DNA of 6,995 nucleotides from an uncultured Spirochaetaceae bacterium (GCA_944389985.1 CALXON010000102.1:1-6995), one strand, 5' to 3'. Shown: positions 1 to 5,656, counted from the first letter of the stretch. The notes: generated by a model not told the origin, from the letters alone. Numbers and translations are program-made.

Positions 1-33
1 TGGCTTCGTTCTCTCGAATTTTTCCTTAGCCAT
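1..33 (-). CDS. tuf: Elongation factor Tu, N-terminal 11 codons (gene continues off the left edge)
   Basis: Read on the minus strand, the gene starts ATG GCT AAG GAA AAA TTC and encodes MAKEKFERTKP, the conserved N-terminus of bacterial EF-Tu, which carries aminoacyl-tRNA to the ribosome as a GTP complex. An AAGGAGG Shine-Dalgarno site (complement of 39-45) lies 5 nt upstream, which fixes this start. An in-frame ATG 18 codons further upstream would add residues EF-Tu does not have. The GTP-binding motifs lie outside the window, so identification rests on only 11 residues plus the excellent ribosome binding site and strong promoter. In many bacteria tuf heads or lies within a ribosomal protein operon; what follows it here cannot be seen. 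Confidence 0.85.
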   Translation of the reverse strand, partial: MAKEKFERTKP

Positions 34-38
34 CAGTT

Positions 39-60
39 CCTCCTTGCGGCAATGCCGCAA
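39..60 (-). promoter_or_regulatory. tuf Shine-Dalgarno site abutting a 7-bp hairpin
   Basis: On the minus strand TTGCGGC, ATT and GCCGCAA form a perfect 7-bp stem with a 3-nt loop (44-60). Its last two bases are the first two of the AAGGAGG ribosome binding site (39-45). The hairpin ends where the core GGAGG begins, so it could either keep the site exposed or modulate ribosome loading on tuf. The pairing is seen directly; the role is inferred. Confidence 0.6.
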
Positions 61-240
61 ATCAAAAGATATCTCATAAAGGCCCATGCCTTTATAGTTT
101 CCGAGACATACTGATTGCTTGAGAACTTCTAAGGGTTTCCAGAGGTCGGCACCACGAAGATGACGACAATAGAGTCATACTGAAAAAGACCTACTCTCCC
201 GGAACCACCTTATCGCCTGAAGCAATCGGTTTGGCTCTTT

Positions 241-272
241 GTCAGACTGATACCCAAAGGGCATAGTCAGAC
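241..272 (-). repeat. Interrupted inverted repeat, 5'-terminal hairpin of the tuf transcript
   Basis: On the minus strand GTC, GACT and ATGCCC pair with GGGTAT, AGTC and GAC around a TTT loop. There is one T·T mismatch, one bulged C and one G·T wobble, giving 13 pairs over 32 nt. It begins a few bases after the predicted transcription start, so it would sit at the very 5' end of the tuf mRNA. Such 5' hairpins are known to stabilise messages; this role is inferred here. Confidence 0.55.
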
Positions 273-281
273 ACCTTGACC

Positions 282-310
282 AATATACGCAAACGGGATT
301 TCTTTGTCAA
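282..310 (-). promoter_or_regulatory. Strong sigma70-type promoter for tuf
   Basis: On the minus strand a perfect -35 box TTGACA (310-305) is followed by exactly 17 nt and the -10 box TATATT (287-282), 5 of 6 to consensus. Transcription would start near 275 and run left into the tuf leader. This is the best promoter match in the window and suits the high expression expected of EF-Tu. Confidence 0.8.
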
Positions 311-424
311 CACTATTCTATTCTTTTTTCTGTAAAAGATTTAACTACGGTCCTTTTACCTCATTAATGCATCCCGACGTACTTGGAAAAGAACATGCGG
401 GAAAGCATCAACATCATTGTATAT

Positions 425-438
425 CACTATATATAGTG
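425..438. repeat. Perfect 14-bp palindrome CACTATATATAGTG
   Basis: The sequence equals its own reverse complement, the usual shape of an operator for a dimeric repressor. It lies about 115 bp upstream of the tuf -35 box and well upstream of the rightward promoters. No regulator is encoded in the visible window, so a role as a binding site is inference only. Confidence 0.4.
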
Positions 439-491
439 CAGCAAAAACAACATGACACAATATATCCCTATCAAAAAGGTACCATCTGCAA

Positions 492-516
492 TTCTGAATA
501 TTCAGAGTATTCAGAA
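492..516. repeat. Nested palindrome and direct-repeat cluster of TTCAGA/TCTGAA
   Basis: TCTGAATATTCAGA (493-506) is a perfect 14-bp palindrome. Its right half recurs as TATTCAGA at 508-515, so the outer arms TTCTGAATA (492-500) and TATTCAGAA (508-516) also form a perfect 9-bp inverted repeat around a 7-nt spacer. Two mutually exclusive palindromes therefore share one left arm. The two TTCAGA copies start 9 bp apart (501 and 510). It resembles a multi-box protein binding site, but no known consensus was recognised. Confidence 0.45.
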
Positions 517-857
517 AGGATCCTTATGTGTGCCCGCTATGCGCGTATATATAAGTGGTTAAGCTCCTGTTGTCAGGTTTTCCCCTGAACCGGATTTCCA
601 CATTGAATTCAGACTCTTCAGATCTCACATCAAGCATCATTCTCCCTAGTCATCTCCGAATCATCAGCCGATATAAAGAAGTCATCACAGCCCGTGTACC
701 CCTCTGGACCAGCAAATAAAGGAAATATCATACGTCCCTGAGAAGAAGTCAGAACCACGCACCTGATGACATTGAGATCTCATTACCTTTTCATTGTTAA
801 TTCCTTCATGCTGAAAATGAATGGAAGAAGTGTAAATAAATTCATCATTTATATTCC

Positions 858-886
858 GTAATAGGTATTTATATACTGTATATAAT
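858..886 (+). promoter_or_regulatory. Candidate upstream promoter of the dCMP deaminase gene, with overlapping inverted repeat
   Basis: A perfect -10 box TATAAT lies at 881-886. The segment 17 nt upstream (GTAATA, 858-863) is a poor -35 box with 3 of 6 matches. The inverted repeat TATATAC-T-GTATATA (870-884) overlaps the -10 box, the classic position for a repressor site. It is followed by short stems made of GAAAG/CTTTC and GGAAA/TTTCC between 900 and 935. A/T-rich composition raises the chance that this match is fortuitous. Confidence 0.35.
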
Positions 887-924
887 GTAAATTTATGCCG
901 AAAGGAAAATCTTTCCGATTTCTT

Positions 925-953
925 TCCACAGAAAGGAGTTTCTGCATTATAAT
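925..953 (+). promoter_or_regulatory. Candidate proximal promoter of the dCMP deaminase gene
   Basis: TCCACA (925-930, 4 of 6 to TTGACA) is separated by 17 nt from a perfect TATAAT (948-953). Transcription would begin near 960, giving a leader of about 27 nt before the ATG at 987. This spacing and box quality make it somewhat better than the 858-886 candidate; the two could act in tandem. Confidence 0.45.
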
Positions 954-986
954 CAGCTGGATTGAATGATATCTAAGGAGAATGAC

Positions 987-1478
987 ATGTCAGGAAAGAG
1001 AGAAGATCATATAACGTGGGATGAGTACTTCATGGGAATCGCCGTACTCTCGTCACTCAGGAGCAAGGATCCCAACACACAGGTGGGGGCGTGCATTGTC
1101 AGCCCGGACAAGAAGATCATAGGTGTCGGGTACAACGGCTTCCCTACAGGATGCTCTGACGATGATCTTCCATGGGAGCGCGAGGGAGACTGGATAAACA
1201 CAAAGTATCCATATGTCTGTCATGCGGAACTCAACGCCATACTCAATTCCCCTGTATCAAGTCTGAAAGGCGCCACACTCTATGTAGCATTGTTTCCCTG
1301 CAACGAATGTGCGAAAGCAATCATACAGACAGGAATCAGGAAGGTGGTCTACCTCTCGAACAAGTATGAGAAGACAGACAATACAATAGCCAGCAGGAAG
1401 ATGCTGGAAGCAGCAGGAGTCGAACTCGAACAGCTCTCCACCACAAGGAAGGAAATCATCCTCAAATTAGATGCATGA
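987..1478 (+). CDS. dCMP deaminase (deoxycytidylate deaminase)
   Basis: This cytosolic zinc enzyme hydrolyses dCMP to dUMP and ammonia, feeding thymidylate synthesis. The 163-residue product carries the cytidine deaminase zinc site: H79 and the catalytic E81 in CHAELNAI, with C105 and C108 in PCNEC. GYNGFPTGCSDD (48-59) matches the segment that in this family contributes to the dCTP/dTTP allosteric site. From memory it is strikingly like animal DCTD (WxEYFM, RSKDPNxQVGACIV, TKYPYVCHAELNAI, YVALFPCNECAK), and the length is normal. I chose ATG 987 because AAGGAG (975-980) lies 6 nt upstream; an in-frame ATG at 966 would place that ribosome binding site inside the coding region. The stop overlaps the next gene by 8 nt, indicating co-translation. 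It is distinct from dCTP deaminase (Dcd). Confidence 0.93.
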   Translation: MSGKREDHITWDEYFMGIAVLSSLRSKDPNTQVGACIVSPDKKIIGVGYNGFPTGCSDDDLPWEREGDWINTKYPYVCHAELNAILNSPVSSLKGATLYVALFPCNECAKAIIQTGIRKVVYLSNKYEKTDNTIASRKMLEAAGVELEQLSTTRKEIILKLDA

Positions 1479-1935
1479 ACTGATCTACAACTACAGCACA
1501 CCATTTCTGAAGCCGATGATCCAGGCAGTCTCTGACATGGACAAGGAACATGCGATCGAATGGTCATTCAATGAGATCGAAAGACCGTTGAGACGGCTGA
1601 AGCGCAGGTATCCTGAGTATACAACCCCCAGAGACTGCAAGAGGCTCGGAATCCTGTATCTTGAAGGAAAGGTTCCTCTTCCACAGGTGGGAGCTGCGGT
1701 TGATGATCTCTACAGGGAGGCCGGGATAATCGGAATAACTGACAAGGTCGGAAGGGCTCTGGCCTTTTCCATCGGAGAAGCCGTATCCTCACTGAAGACC
1801 AAGAGTCATGTTATGAAGTATGTCTTCTACTACCTGACGGCACTGAAGATGAACGGAGCTTCGGACAGGGAGATCGAAGGCGAGGCGGAGCGTATGACCA
1901 CATCATACACTGCGAAGTCCTCCAAGCTTGACTAA
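1471..1935 (+). CDS. Small cytosolic protein resembling the Imm-5-like (putative immunity protein) family
   Basis: The 154-residue product has no signal peptide or membrane span and looks mostly helical. Its order of features resembles my memory of Imm-5-like domains: a charged helix with AIEW (about 28-31), YPEYTTPRD (47-55), YLEGKV (63-68), then a helical stretch GRALAFSIGEAV followed by SHV and YVFYYLTA (about 93-125). Family members are annotated as putative immunity proteins from toxin-locus comparisons, though many are orphans like this one, with no toxin gene beside it. The assignment is a pattern resemblance only. The ATG lies 8 nt before the end of the dCMP deaminase stop and has no good Shine-Dalgarno site, so translation is probably coupled. 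A downstream ATG at 1516 or 1537 is possible but would remove the conserved-looking start. Confidence 0.55.
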   Translation: MHELIYNYSTPFLKPMIQAVSDMDKEHAIEWSFNEIERPLRRLKRRYPEYTTPRDCKRLGILYLEGKVPLPQVGAAVDDLYREAGIIGITDKVGRALAFSIGEAVSSLKTKSHVMKYVFYYLTALKMNGASDREIEGEAERMTTSYTAKSSKLD

Positions 1936-1956
1936 CAGCGGATGCGGACTGAGAAT
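1928..1956 (+). promoter_or_regulatory. Weak candidate promoter for the xanthine dehydrogenase gene
   Basis: TTGACT (1928-1933, 5 of 6 to consensus) overlaps the stop of the preceding gene and is followed 17 nt later by GAGAAT (1951-1956, 4 of 6). A TATAGT (1957-1962) nearby could serve instead, but its spacing to TTGACT is 23 nt. Either would start an RNA just ahead of the structured segment at 1973. Read-through from the upstream genes remains equally possible. Confidence 0.3.
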
Positions 1957-1972
1957 TATAGTACAGAATAAA

Positions 1973-2046
1973 TGGAGGCGGTATCACAGACCGCTGCCAA
2001 CCAGGCAGAAGCTAAGCGACCGTTCCACAGCAGGAGATAACTGTGA
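1973..2046 (+). promoter_or_regulatory. Candidate RNA switch in the xanthine dehydrogenase leader, overlapping the start codon
   Basis: One fold pairs 1973-1982 (TGGAGGCGGT, with G1978 bulged) with 2019-2027 (ACCGTTCCA), enclosing CGCT/AGCG (1992-1995/2015-2018) and GCC/GGC (1996-1998/2004-2006) separated by large one-sided loops. A second fold uses two consecutive hairpins, GCGGT/ACCGC (1978-1994) and TGCC/GGCA (1995-2007). The start region CTGTGA (2041-2046, containing the GTG) can pair with TCACAG (1984-1989), or its CTGTG with CACAG (2026-2030). The latter makes a hairpin with AGGAG (2032-2036) in its loop and shares 2026-2027 with the long stem. These mutually exclusive pairings are seen in the sequence; switching and any ligand are inference, and no known riboswitch class was recognised. 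Confidence 0.45.
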
Positions 2047-4598
2047 CGATCATAGTGAATGGCACCAAATACAGCCCGGAGAAGGACATGACACTCCTCT
2101 CTTTCCTGAGAGAGGAACTCTCACTTACCGGAACAAAAGACGGATGCAGTGAGGGAGCATGCGGAGCTTGTTCCGTCATCATTGATGGAAAGCTTGTGAA
2201 GGCATGCACGAAAAAGCTCTCAAAGCTCGATGGCTGCAGTGTGGTCACAATTGAAGGGCTCTCAGAGAGGGAACAGTCTGTATACTCATATGCTTTCTCC
2301 CAGGCAGGTGCGGTGCAGTGCGGATTCTGTACCCCTGGAATGATAATGGCGGCAAAGGCCCTGATAGACTCGAATCCTGATCCGTCGGAAGCGGATATAA
2401 GGAAAGCCATCCGGGGAAATATCTGCAGATGCACAGGGTATGTGAAGATAGAGAAAGCCATACTCATGGCTGCCGGAATCATACGCGAGGACAAGGAGAT
2501 TCCCCCGTTCAACTCAGATCCCAGGATATCAGGGACAATGGTCAGGATTGATGCTGTCGAGAAGGCTCTCGGAACGGGTATATTTGCCGATGACATCAGA
2601 ATTGAGGGAATGTGCTATGCTGCTGCAGTACGGTCTCCGGCACCACGGTGCAGGATAGACAGAATAGATCCGTCTGAAGCGCTCGCAGACCCCAGATGCG
2701 TTGCAGTCATCACTGCAGACGATGTGCCATATAACAGACATGGGCATATCACTCCAGACTGGCCGGTGCTGATCCCTGAAGGTGATATCACGTCATATAC
2801 AGGGGATGCGATCTGCCTCGTGGTATGTACGGAAAGAGATGCCATTGATGAGATAAAGAAGAAAGTAAGGATAGATTATGAAGTCCTGAAAGGCGTATTC
2901 ACCCCTGAGGATGCGCTTAAAGATGAGATCCTGGTACATCAGGGACAATCAAATGTCTATGATACGGAGAGAATCACCAGAGGCGATGCAGATAAAGCCA
3001 TTGCCGCAAGCGACATAGTCATAGAAGACACATTCCAGACTCCGTTCACCGAGCATGCATTCATGGAACCGGAATGTGCTGTGGCACTTCCTGACAACGA
3101 TGGCGTTCTTGTCTATGCAGGAGACCAGTCGGTATACGATGACCAGCGTGAGATAGCAAGGATGCTGAAACTTCCAAAGGAGAAAGTGCGTGTAAGGAGC
3201 ACTCTCGTCGGAGGAGGCTTCGGCGGTAAGGAGGATATGTCCGTACAGCACCATGCGGCTCTTGCGGCATACATTCTGAAATGTCCTGTGAACATGAGAC
3301 TCACAAGGCAGGAAAGCCTCTGTGTCCATCCTAAGCGCCATCCGATGAAGATGAAGATGACTCTCGGAGCCACAAAGGAAGGCCGCATAAACGGTCTGAA
3401 AGCGGAGATAATTTCCGACACAGGAGCATATGCCTCACTTGGTGGGCCCGTCCTGCAGAGAGCATGCACACATGCATCAGGTCCGTACTCTTTCCAGAAT
3501 TTCGAGGTCATAGGAAGAGCTCTTTATACAAATAATGTCCCATCGGGAGCATTCCGTGGATTCGGTGTCACCCAGTCCTGCTTTGCCATAGAATCCATGA
3601 TGGACACGCTGGCGGCGAAGGTCGGTCTTGATCCGTTTGAGATCAGGATGCTGAATGCGCTGAGACCGAGGGATGTCATGCCGAACGGACAGATAGCCTC
3701 TCCGGACACAGCCGTACGCGAATGTCTGATGGCTGTAAAGGATGCTTACTATTCCTCACAGAGAACCGGAATCGCCCTGGCAATGAAGAACAGCGGCATA
3801 GGTGTCGGATCAGAGGACACAGGGCGCTGTACGCTGTCCATAGAGAACGGGAAGATCCATATAAGATCCTCTGCCGCATGCATGGGACAGGGAGTCGGGA
3901 CAGTTGAGCTTCAGGCTGCGGCCTCGATTCTCGATCTTCCATCAGAAATGTTCATCGTTGAGCCCCCTGATACAGCACGCACGCCTGACAGCGGTACATC
4001 AACGGCATCAAGGCAGACAGCATTCACGGGAGAGGCCGTGAGAAGGGCATCACTGAAGCTGAAGTATGCGCTTGAGAAGAATACGATCGGAGAGCTTGAG
4101 GGCAGGGAATTCTACGGAGAGTACACTTTCCATTCAGACCCTATAACAAGCACCAAGAAGAATCCCGTATCACATCTGGCCTACTCCTACTCAGCACAGG
4201 TCGCGGAGATCGGGGAAGACGGGAAAGTCAGGAAGATCGTGGCAGCCTGTGACGCAGGCACTCCGATAAACATGACAGCGATCGAAGGACAGATAGAAGG
4301 CGGAGTGCTTATGGGAATGGGATACGCCCTCACGGAGAACTTCATCACCGAAGAAGGTATCGTGAAGTCGAAATACGGGACACTGGGTCTTATCCGGGCG
4401 ACAGACAGACCTGAGATAGAACCTGTTCTCGTGCACTCCGAGATCCTCCCGGGAACCGCATTCGGCGCAAAGGGAATCGGAGAACTCTGCACGATACCGA
4501 CAGCTCCTGCCATAGCCGGTGCATACAGGAGAATTGACGGTGTAATGAGGAAAAGCCTGCCTCTTTCCGGTACTCCATATTCGAAAAATAAGCTATAG
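2043..4598 (+). CDS. xdh: Selenium-dependent-type xanthine dehydrogenase, fused [2Fe-2S] and molybdopterin domains
   Basis: This 851-residue molybdenum hydroxylase likely oxidises xanthine or hypoxanthine in the cytosol. Residues 1-150 form the iron-sulfur part: plant-type cluster C35, C40, C43, C55, then C93, C96, C128, C130. Residues about 160-845 are the molybdopterin domain, with GGGFGGKE (390-397), AFRGFG (503-508), MGQGVGT (614-620) and GAKGIGE (808-814), whose E814 corresponds to the catalytic glutamate. A fused two-domain enzyme of about 850 residues lacking the FAD domain matches the selenium-dependent xanthine dehydrogenase family, whose Enterococcus faecalis member needs selenium and SelD. 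Selenium there is a labile cofactor ligand, and no in-frame TGA occurs here. No FAD subunit or cofactor maturation gene is in the window. The start is GTG, set by AGGAG (2032-2036) 6 nt upstream. The exact substrate is inferred; a related aldehyde or nicotinate-type hydroxylase is the alternative. Confidence 0.88.
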   Translation: MTIIVNGTKYSPEKDMTLLSFLREELSLTGTKDGCSEGACGACSVIIDGKLVKACTKKLSKLDGCSVVTIEGLSEREQSVYSYAFSQAGAVQCGFCTPGMIMAAKALIDSNPDPSEADIRKAIRGNICRCTGYVKIEKAILMAAGIIREDKEIPPFNSDPRISGTMVRIDAVEKALGTGIFADDIRIEGMCYAAAVRSPAPRCRIDRIDPSEALADPRCVAVITADDVPYNRHGHITPDWPVLIPEGDITSYTGDAICLVVCTERDAIDEIKKKVRIDYEVLKGVFTPEDALKDEILVHQGQSNVYDTERITRGDADKAIAASDIVIEDTFQTPFTEHAFMEPECAVALPDNDGVLVYAGDQSVYDDQREIARMLKLPKEKVRVRSTLVGGGFGGKEDMSVQHHAALAAYILKCPVNMRLTRQESLCVHPKRHPMKMKMTLGATKEGRINGLKAEIISDTGAYASLGGPVLQRACTHASGPYSFQNFEVIGRALYTNNVPSGAFRGFGVTQSCFAIESMMDTLAAKVGLDPFEIRMLNALRPRDVMPNGQIASPDTAVRECLMAVKDAYYSSQRTGIALAMKNSGIGVGSEDTGRCTLSIENGKIHIRSSAACMGQGVGTVELQAAASILDLPSEMFIVEPPDTARTPDSGTSTASRQTAFTGEAVRRASLKLKYALEKNTIGELEGREFYGEYTFHSDPITSTKKNPVSHLAYSYSAQVAEIGEDGKVRKIVAACDAGTPINMTAIEGQIEGGVLMGMGYALTENFITEEGIVKSKYGTLGLIRATDRPEIEPVLVHSEILPGTAFGAKGIGELCTIPTAPAIAGAYRRIDGVMRKSLPLSGTPYSKNKL

Positions 4599-4606
4599 TT
4601 CTTTCC

Positions 4607-5656
4607 ATGGACGTTTTAGGCTATTTCAGGACTCTGCTCGACATTCCTTCTCCATCATGGAAGGAGGATGCCGTAAGTTCATTCATAACGATGACGATGT
4701 CATCCTTCGGATACCAGATGATCGATGACAGGGCCGGGAATATTCTCTTTTTCCTTCCTGTCAGGGGTGAGAAGGCTCTCATATCCTCCCACATGGATAC
4801 GGTTCCGCTCGCCGAGACTCCGCATGTGATCGAGGATGATGAATATTTCATGACAGATGGAAGGACAGCACTCGGCGCTGACAACAAAGCCACGATAGCG
4901 GCCATGCTCAAAGTCGCAGAGGAAAGTCCTGATGCGATTTTCCTTTTCACAAGGGCGGAGGAGATCGGACTTCAGGGATCGAAGAAGATCACAAGGGATT
5001 TCCTTTCTCCTTTCAATATAACAAGGGCATATGTTCCGGATGCGGAAGGCCCTGTAGGAACGGTCATAACATCCGCCCCGGGAAAAGAAGTCCTTGATAT
5101 AGTCTTCCACGGAAGAACGGCCCATGCAGGCTTCTCTCCTGAAAGCGGGATCAATGCCATCAAGGCTGCGGCTGAGGCGATAGCATCCTCCCCTGACGGG
5201 AGAATTGACAGCGATACGACATGCAATGTCGGAACGATCAGCGGAGGAAGCGCTACAAACACCGTCCCGGATACCGCCATGTACCGCTATGAGGTGAGAT
5301 CACTGTATGACGAGAAGAGGAGAATGATATCCTCCGGGATAATATCAGCAGCGGAAACAGCGGCATCATCCCGCGGCTGTACTGTCGATATAACACGTCA
5401 TGATCTGTACAGCCCGTATATCATTCCGGAAGACAGTCCTGCGAAGAACACAGCAAAGGAGAAAATCCTCAGCCTTGGACTGCCGTACTCTGAGAAGGCG
5501 ACCTCAGGTGGCAGTGATACGAACAACATCAGAGCGCTCGGCATCGACACAGTCACACTGACAACAGGCTATGAACACCCGCACAGCACGACTGAAAGGA
5601 TCGCCAAGAGCGAGCTAGAGAATCTTACAAGGCTTATCTCAGCGCTTGTTTCCTGA
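4607..5656 (+). CDS. Peptidase T-like M20 zinc metallopeptidase
   Basis: This 349-residue product has the M20 di-zinc aminopeptidase signature: SSHMDTVP with H62 and D64, GADNKA with bridging D92, TRAEEIG with catalytic E118/E119, VPDAEG with D145, and GYEHPHSTTER near the C-terminus, where H324 or H326 would complete the site. HGRTAHAGFSPESGINAI (168-185) starts the dimerisation (lid) domain inserted in the catalytic fold. The closest relatives I know are the peptidase T-like (PepT2) proteins, presumed to release residues from tripeptides or related amides; the substrate is not established. Selenium-linked Mo-hydroxylase clusters often carry another M20 enzyme (YgeY), but the motifs here fit PepT better. 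The ATG lies 8 nt after the xdh stop with no Shine-Dalgarno site, implying coupled translation. The 3' end overlaps the convergent rnd gene by 18 nt. Confidence 0.87.
   Translation: MDVLGYFRTLLDIPSPSWKEDAVSSFITMTMSSFGYQMIDDRAGNILFFLPVRGEKALISSHMDTVPLAETPHVIEDDEYFMTDGRTALGADNKATIAAMLKVAEESPDAIFLFTRAEEIGLQGSKKITRDFLSPFNITRAYVPDAEGPVGTVITSAPGKEVLDIVFHGRTAHAGFSPESGINAIKAAAEAIASSPDGRIDSDTTCNVGTISGGSATNTVPDTAMYRYEVRSLYDEKRRMISSGIISAAETAASSRGCTVDITRHDLYSPYIIPEDSPAKNTAKEKILSLGLPYSEKATSGGSDTNNIRALGIDTVTLTTGYEHPHSTTERIAKSELENLTRLISALVS

Larger units (their letters stand above)
34..275 (-). promoter_or_regulatory. Long structured 5' leader of tuf
   Basis: About 240 nt separate the inferred transcription start (near 275) from the tuf start codon. 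In transcript order the visible structures are: a 13-bp interrupted hairpin at the 5' end (272-241); a second arm (237-202) with GAGCC/GGTTC, ACC/GGT and ATTGC/GCGAT pairings around a TTCAG loop; a T5 run at 187-183; a perfect 8-bp hairpin ATAAAGGC/GCCTTTAT (95-76); and the hairpin touching the Shine-Dalgarno site (60-44). No reading frame in it has a ribosome binding site. The T5 run does not directly follow a strong stem, so I do not call it a terminator. A long folded leader on a highly expressed translation gene suggests attenuation, mRNA stabilisation or protein binding, but no known leader family was recognised. Confidence 0.5.
311..869. other. A/T-rich divergent intergenic region without a convincing gene
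   Basis: No gene is supported between the tuf promoter and the promoter region of the dCMP deaminase gene. The longest open frame here begins at a TTG inside the tuf -35 box, has no ribosome binding site and encodes a composition unlike a conserved protein. No tRNA or rRNA is visible. The segment contains a CACTATATATAGTG palindrome, a cluster of TTCAGA/TCTGAA repeats near 492-516, a second TTCAGA pair at 608-622, and an imperfect inverted repeat TTCCTTCAT / ATGAATGGAA (801-826). It separates two divergently transcribed blocks and may hold operators or an unrecognised small RNA. Confidence 0.6.

Noticed and set aside
34..87. In-frame upstream ATG (complement of 85-87) that would extend EF-Tu by 18 residues
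   Set aside because: EF-Tu begins at MAKEKF in known bacteria, and the AAGGAGG site is placed for the ATG at 31-33.
92..178. 28-codon minus-strand frame starting MTLLSSSSWCRP in the tuf leader
   Set aside because: There is no Shine-Dalgarno site at proper distance, the composition is unusual, and it overlaps the ATAAAGGC hairpin; it could be a leader peptide but there is no positive evidence.
188..200. GGGAGAGTAGGTC on the minus strand resembles the 3' part of 5S rRNA
   Set aside because: The other 5S landmarks (the CCGAAC and AAGTTAAG region, closing 5'/3' stem) are absent from the surrounding 120 nt, and the segment is folded differently within the tuf leader.
183..206. Rho-independent terminator (T5 run after the 202-237 arm) on the minus strand
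   Set aside because: About 14 nt of unpaired sequence separate the stem from the T run, so the geometry is wrong for intrinsic termination.
304..588. 94-codon open frame on the plus strand
   Set aside because: It begins with TTG inside the tuf -35 box, has no ribosome binding site, covers the palindrome clusters, and gives no recognisable protein.
311..960. tRNA, CRISPR array or insertion-sequence remnant in the gene-free region
   Set aside because: No cloverleaf with a GGTTCGA-type arm, no regularly spaced repeats longer than 8 bp and no transposase fragment could be found on either strand.
966..986. Earlier in-frame ATG for the dCMP deaminase
   Set aside because: It has no ribosome binding site, while the good AAGGAG (975-980) would lie inside the coding sequence and is correctly spaced for ATG 987.
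2008..2017. GAAGCTAAGC, identical to a short loop segment of some 5S rRNAs
   Set aside because: Only ten bases match, with no 5S context; it lies in the xdh leader as an internal-loop segment.
2043..4598. Selenocysteine codon in the xanthine dehydrogenase
   Set aside because: There is no in-frame TGA before the stop; this family uses selenium as a labile cofactor ligand rather than as selenocysteine.
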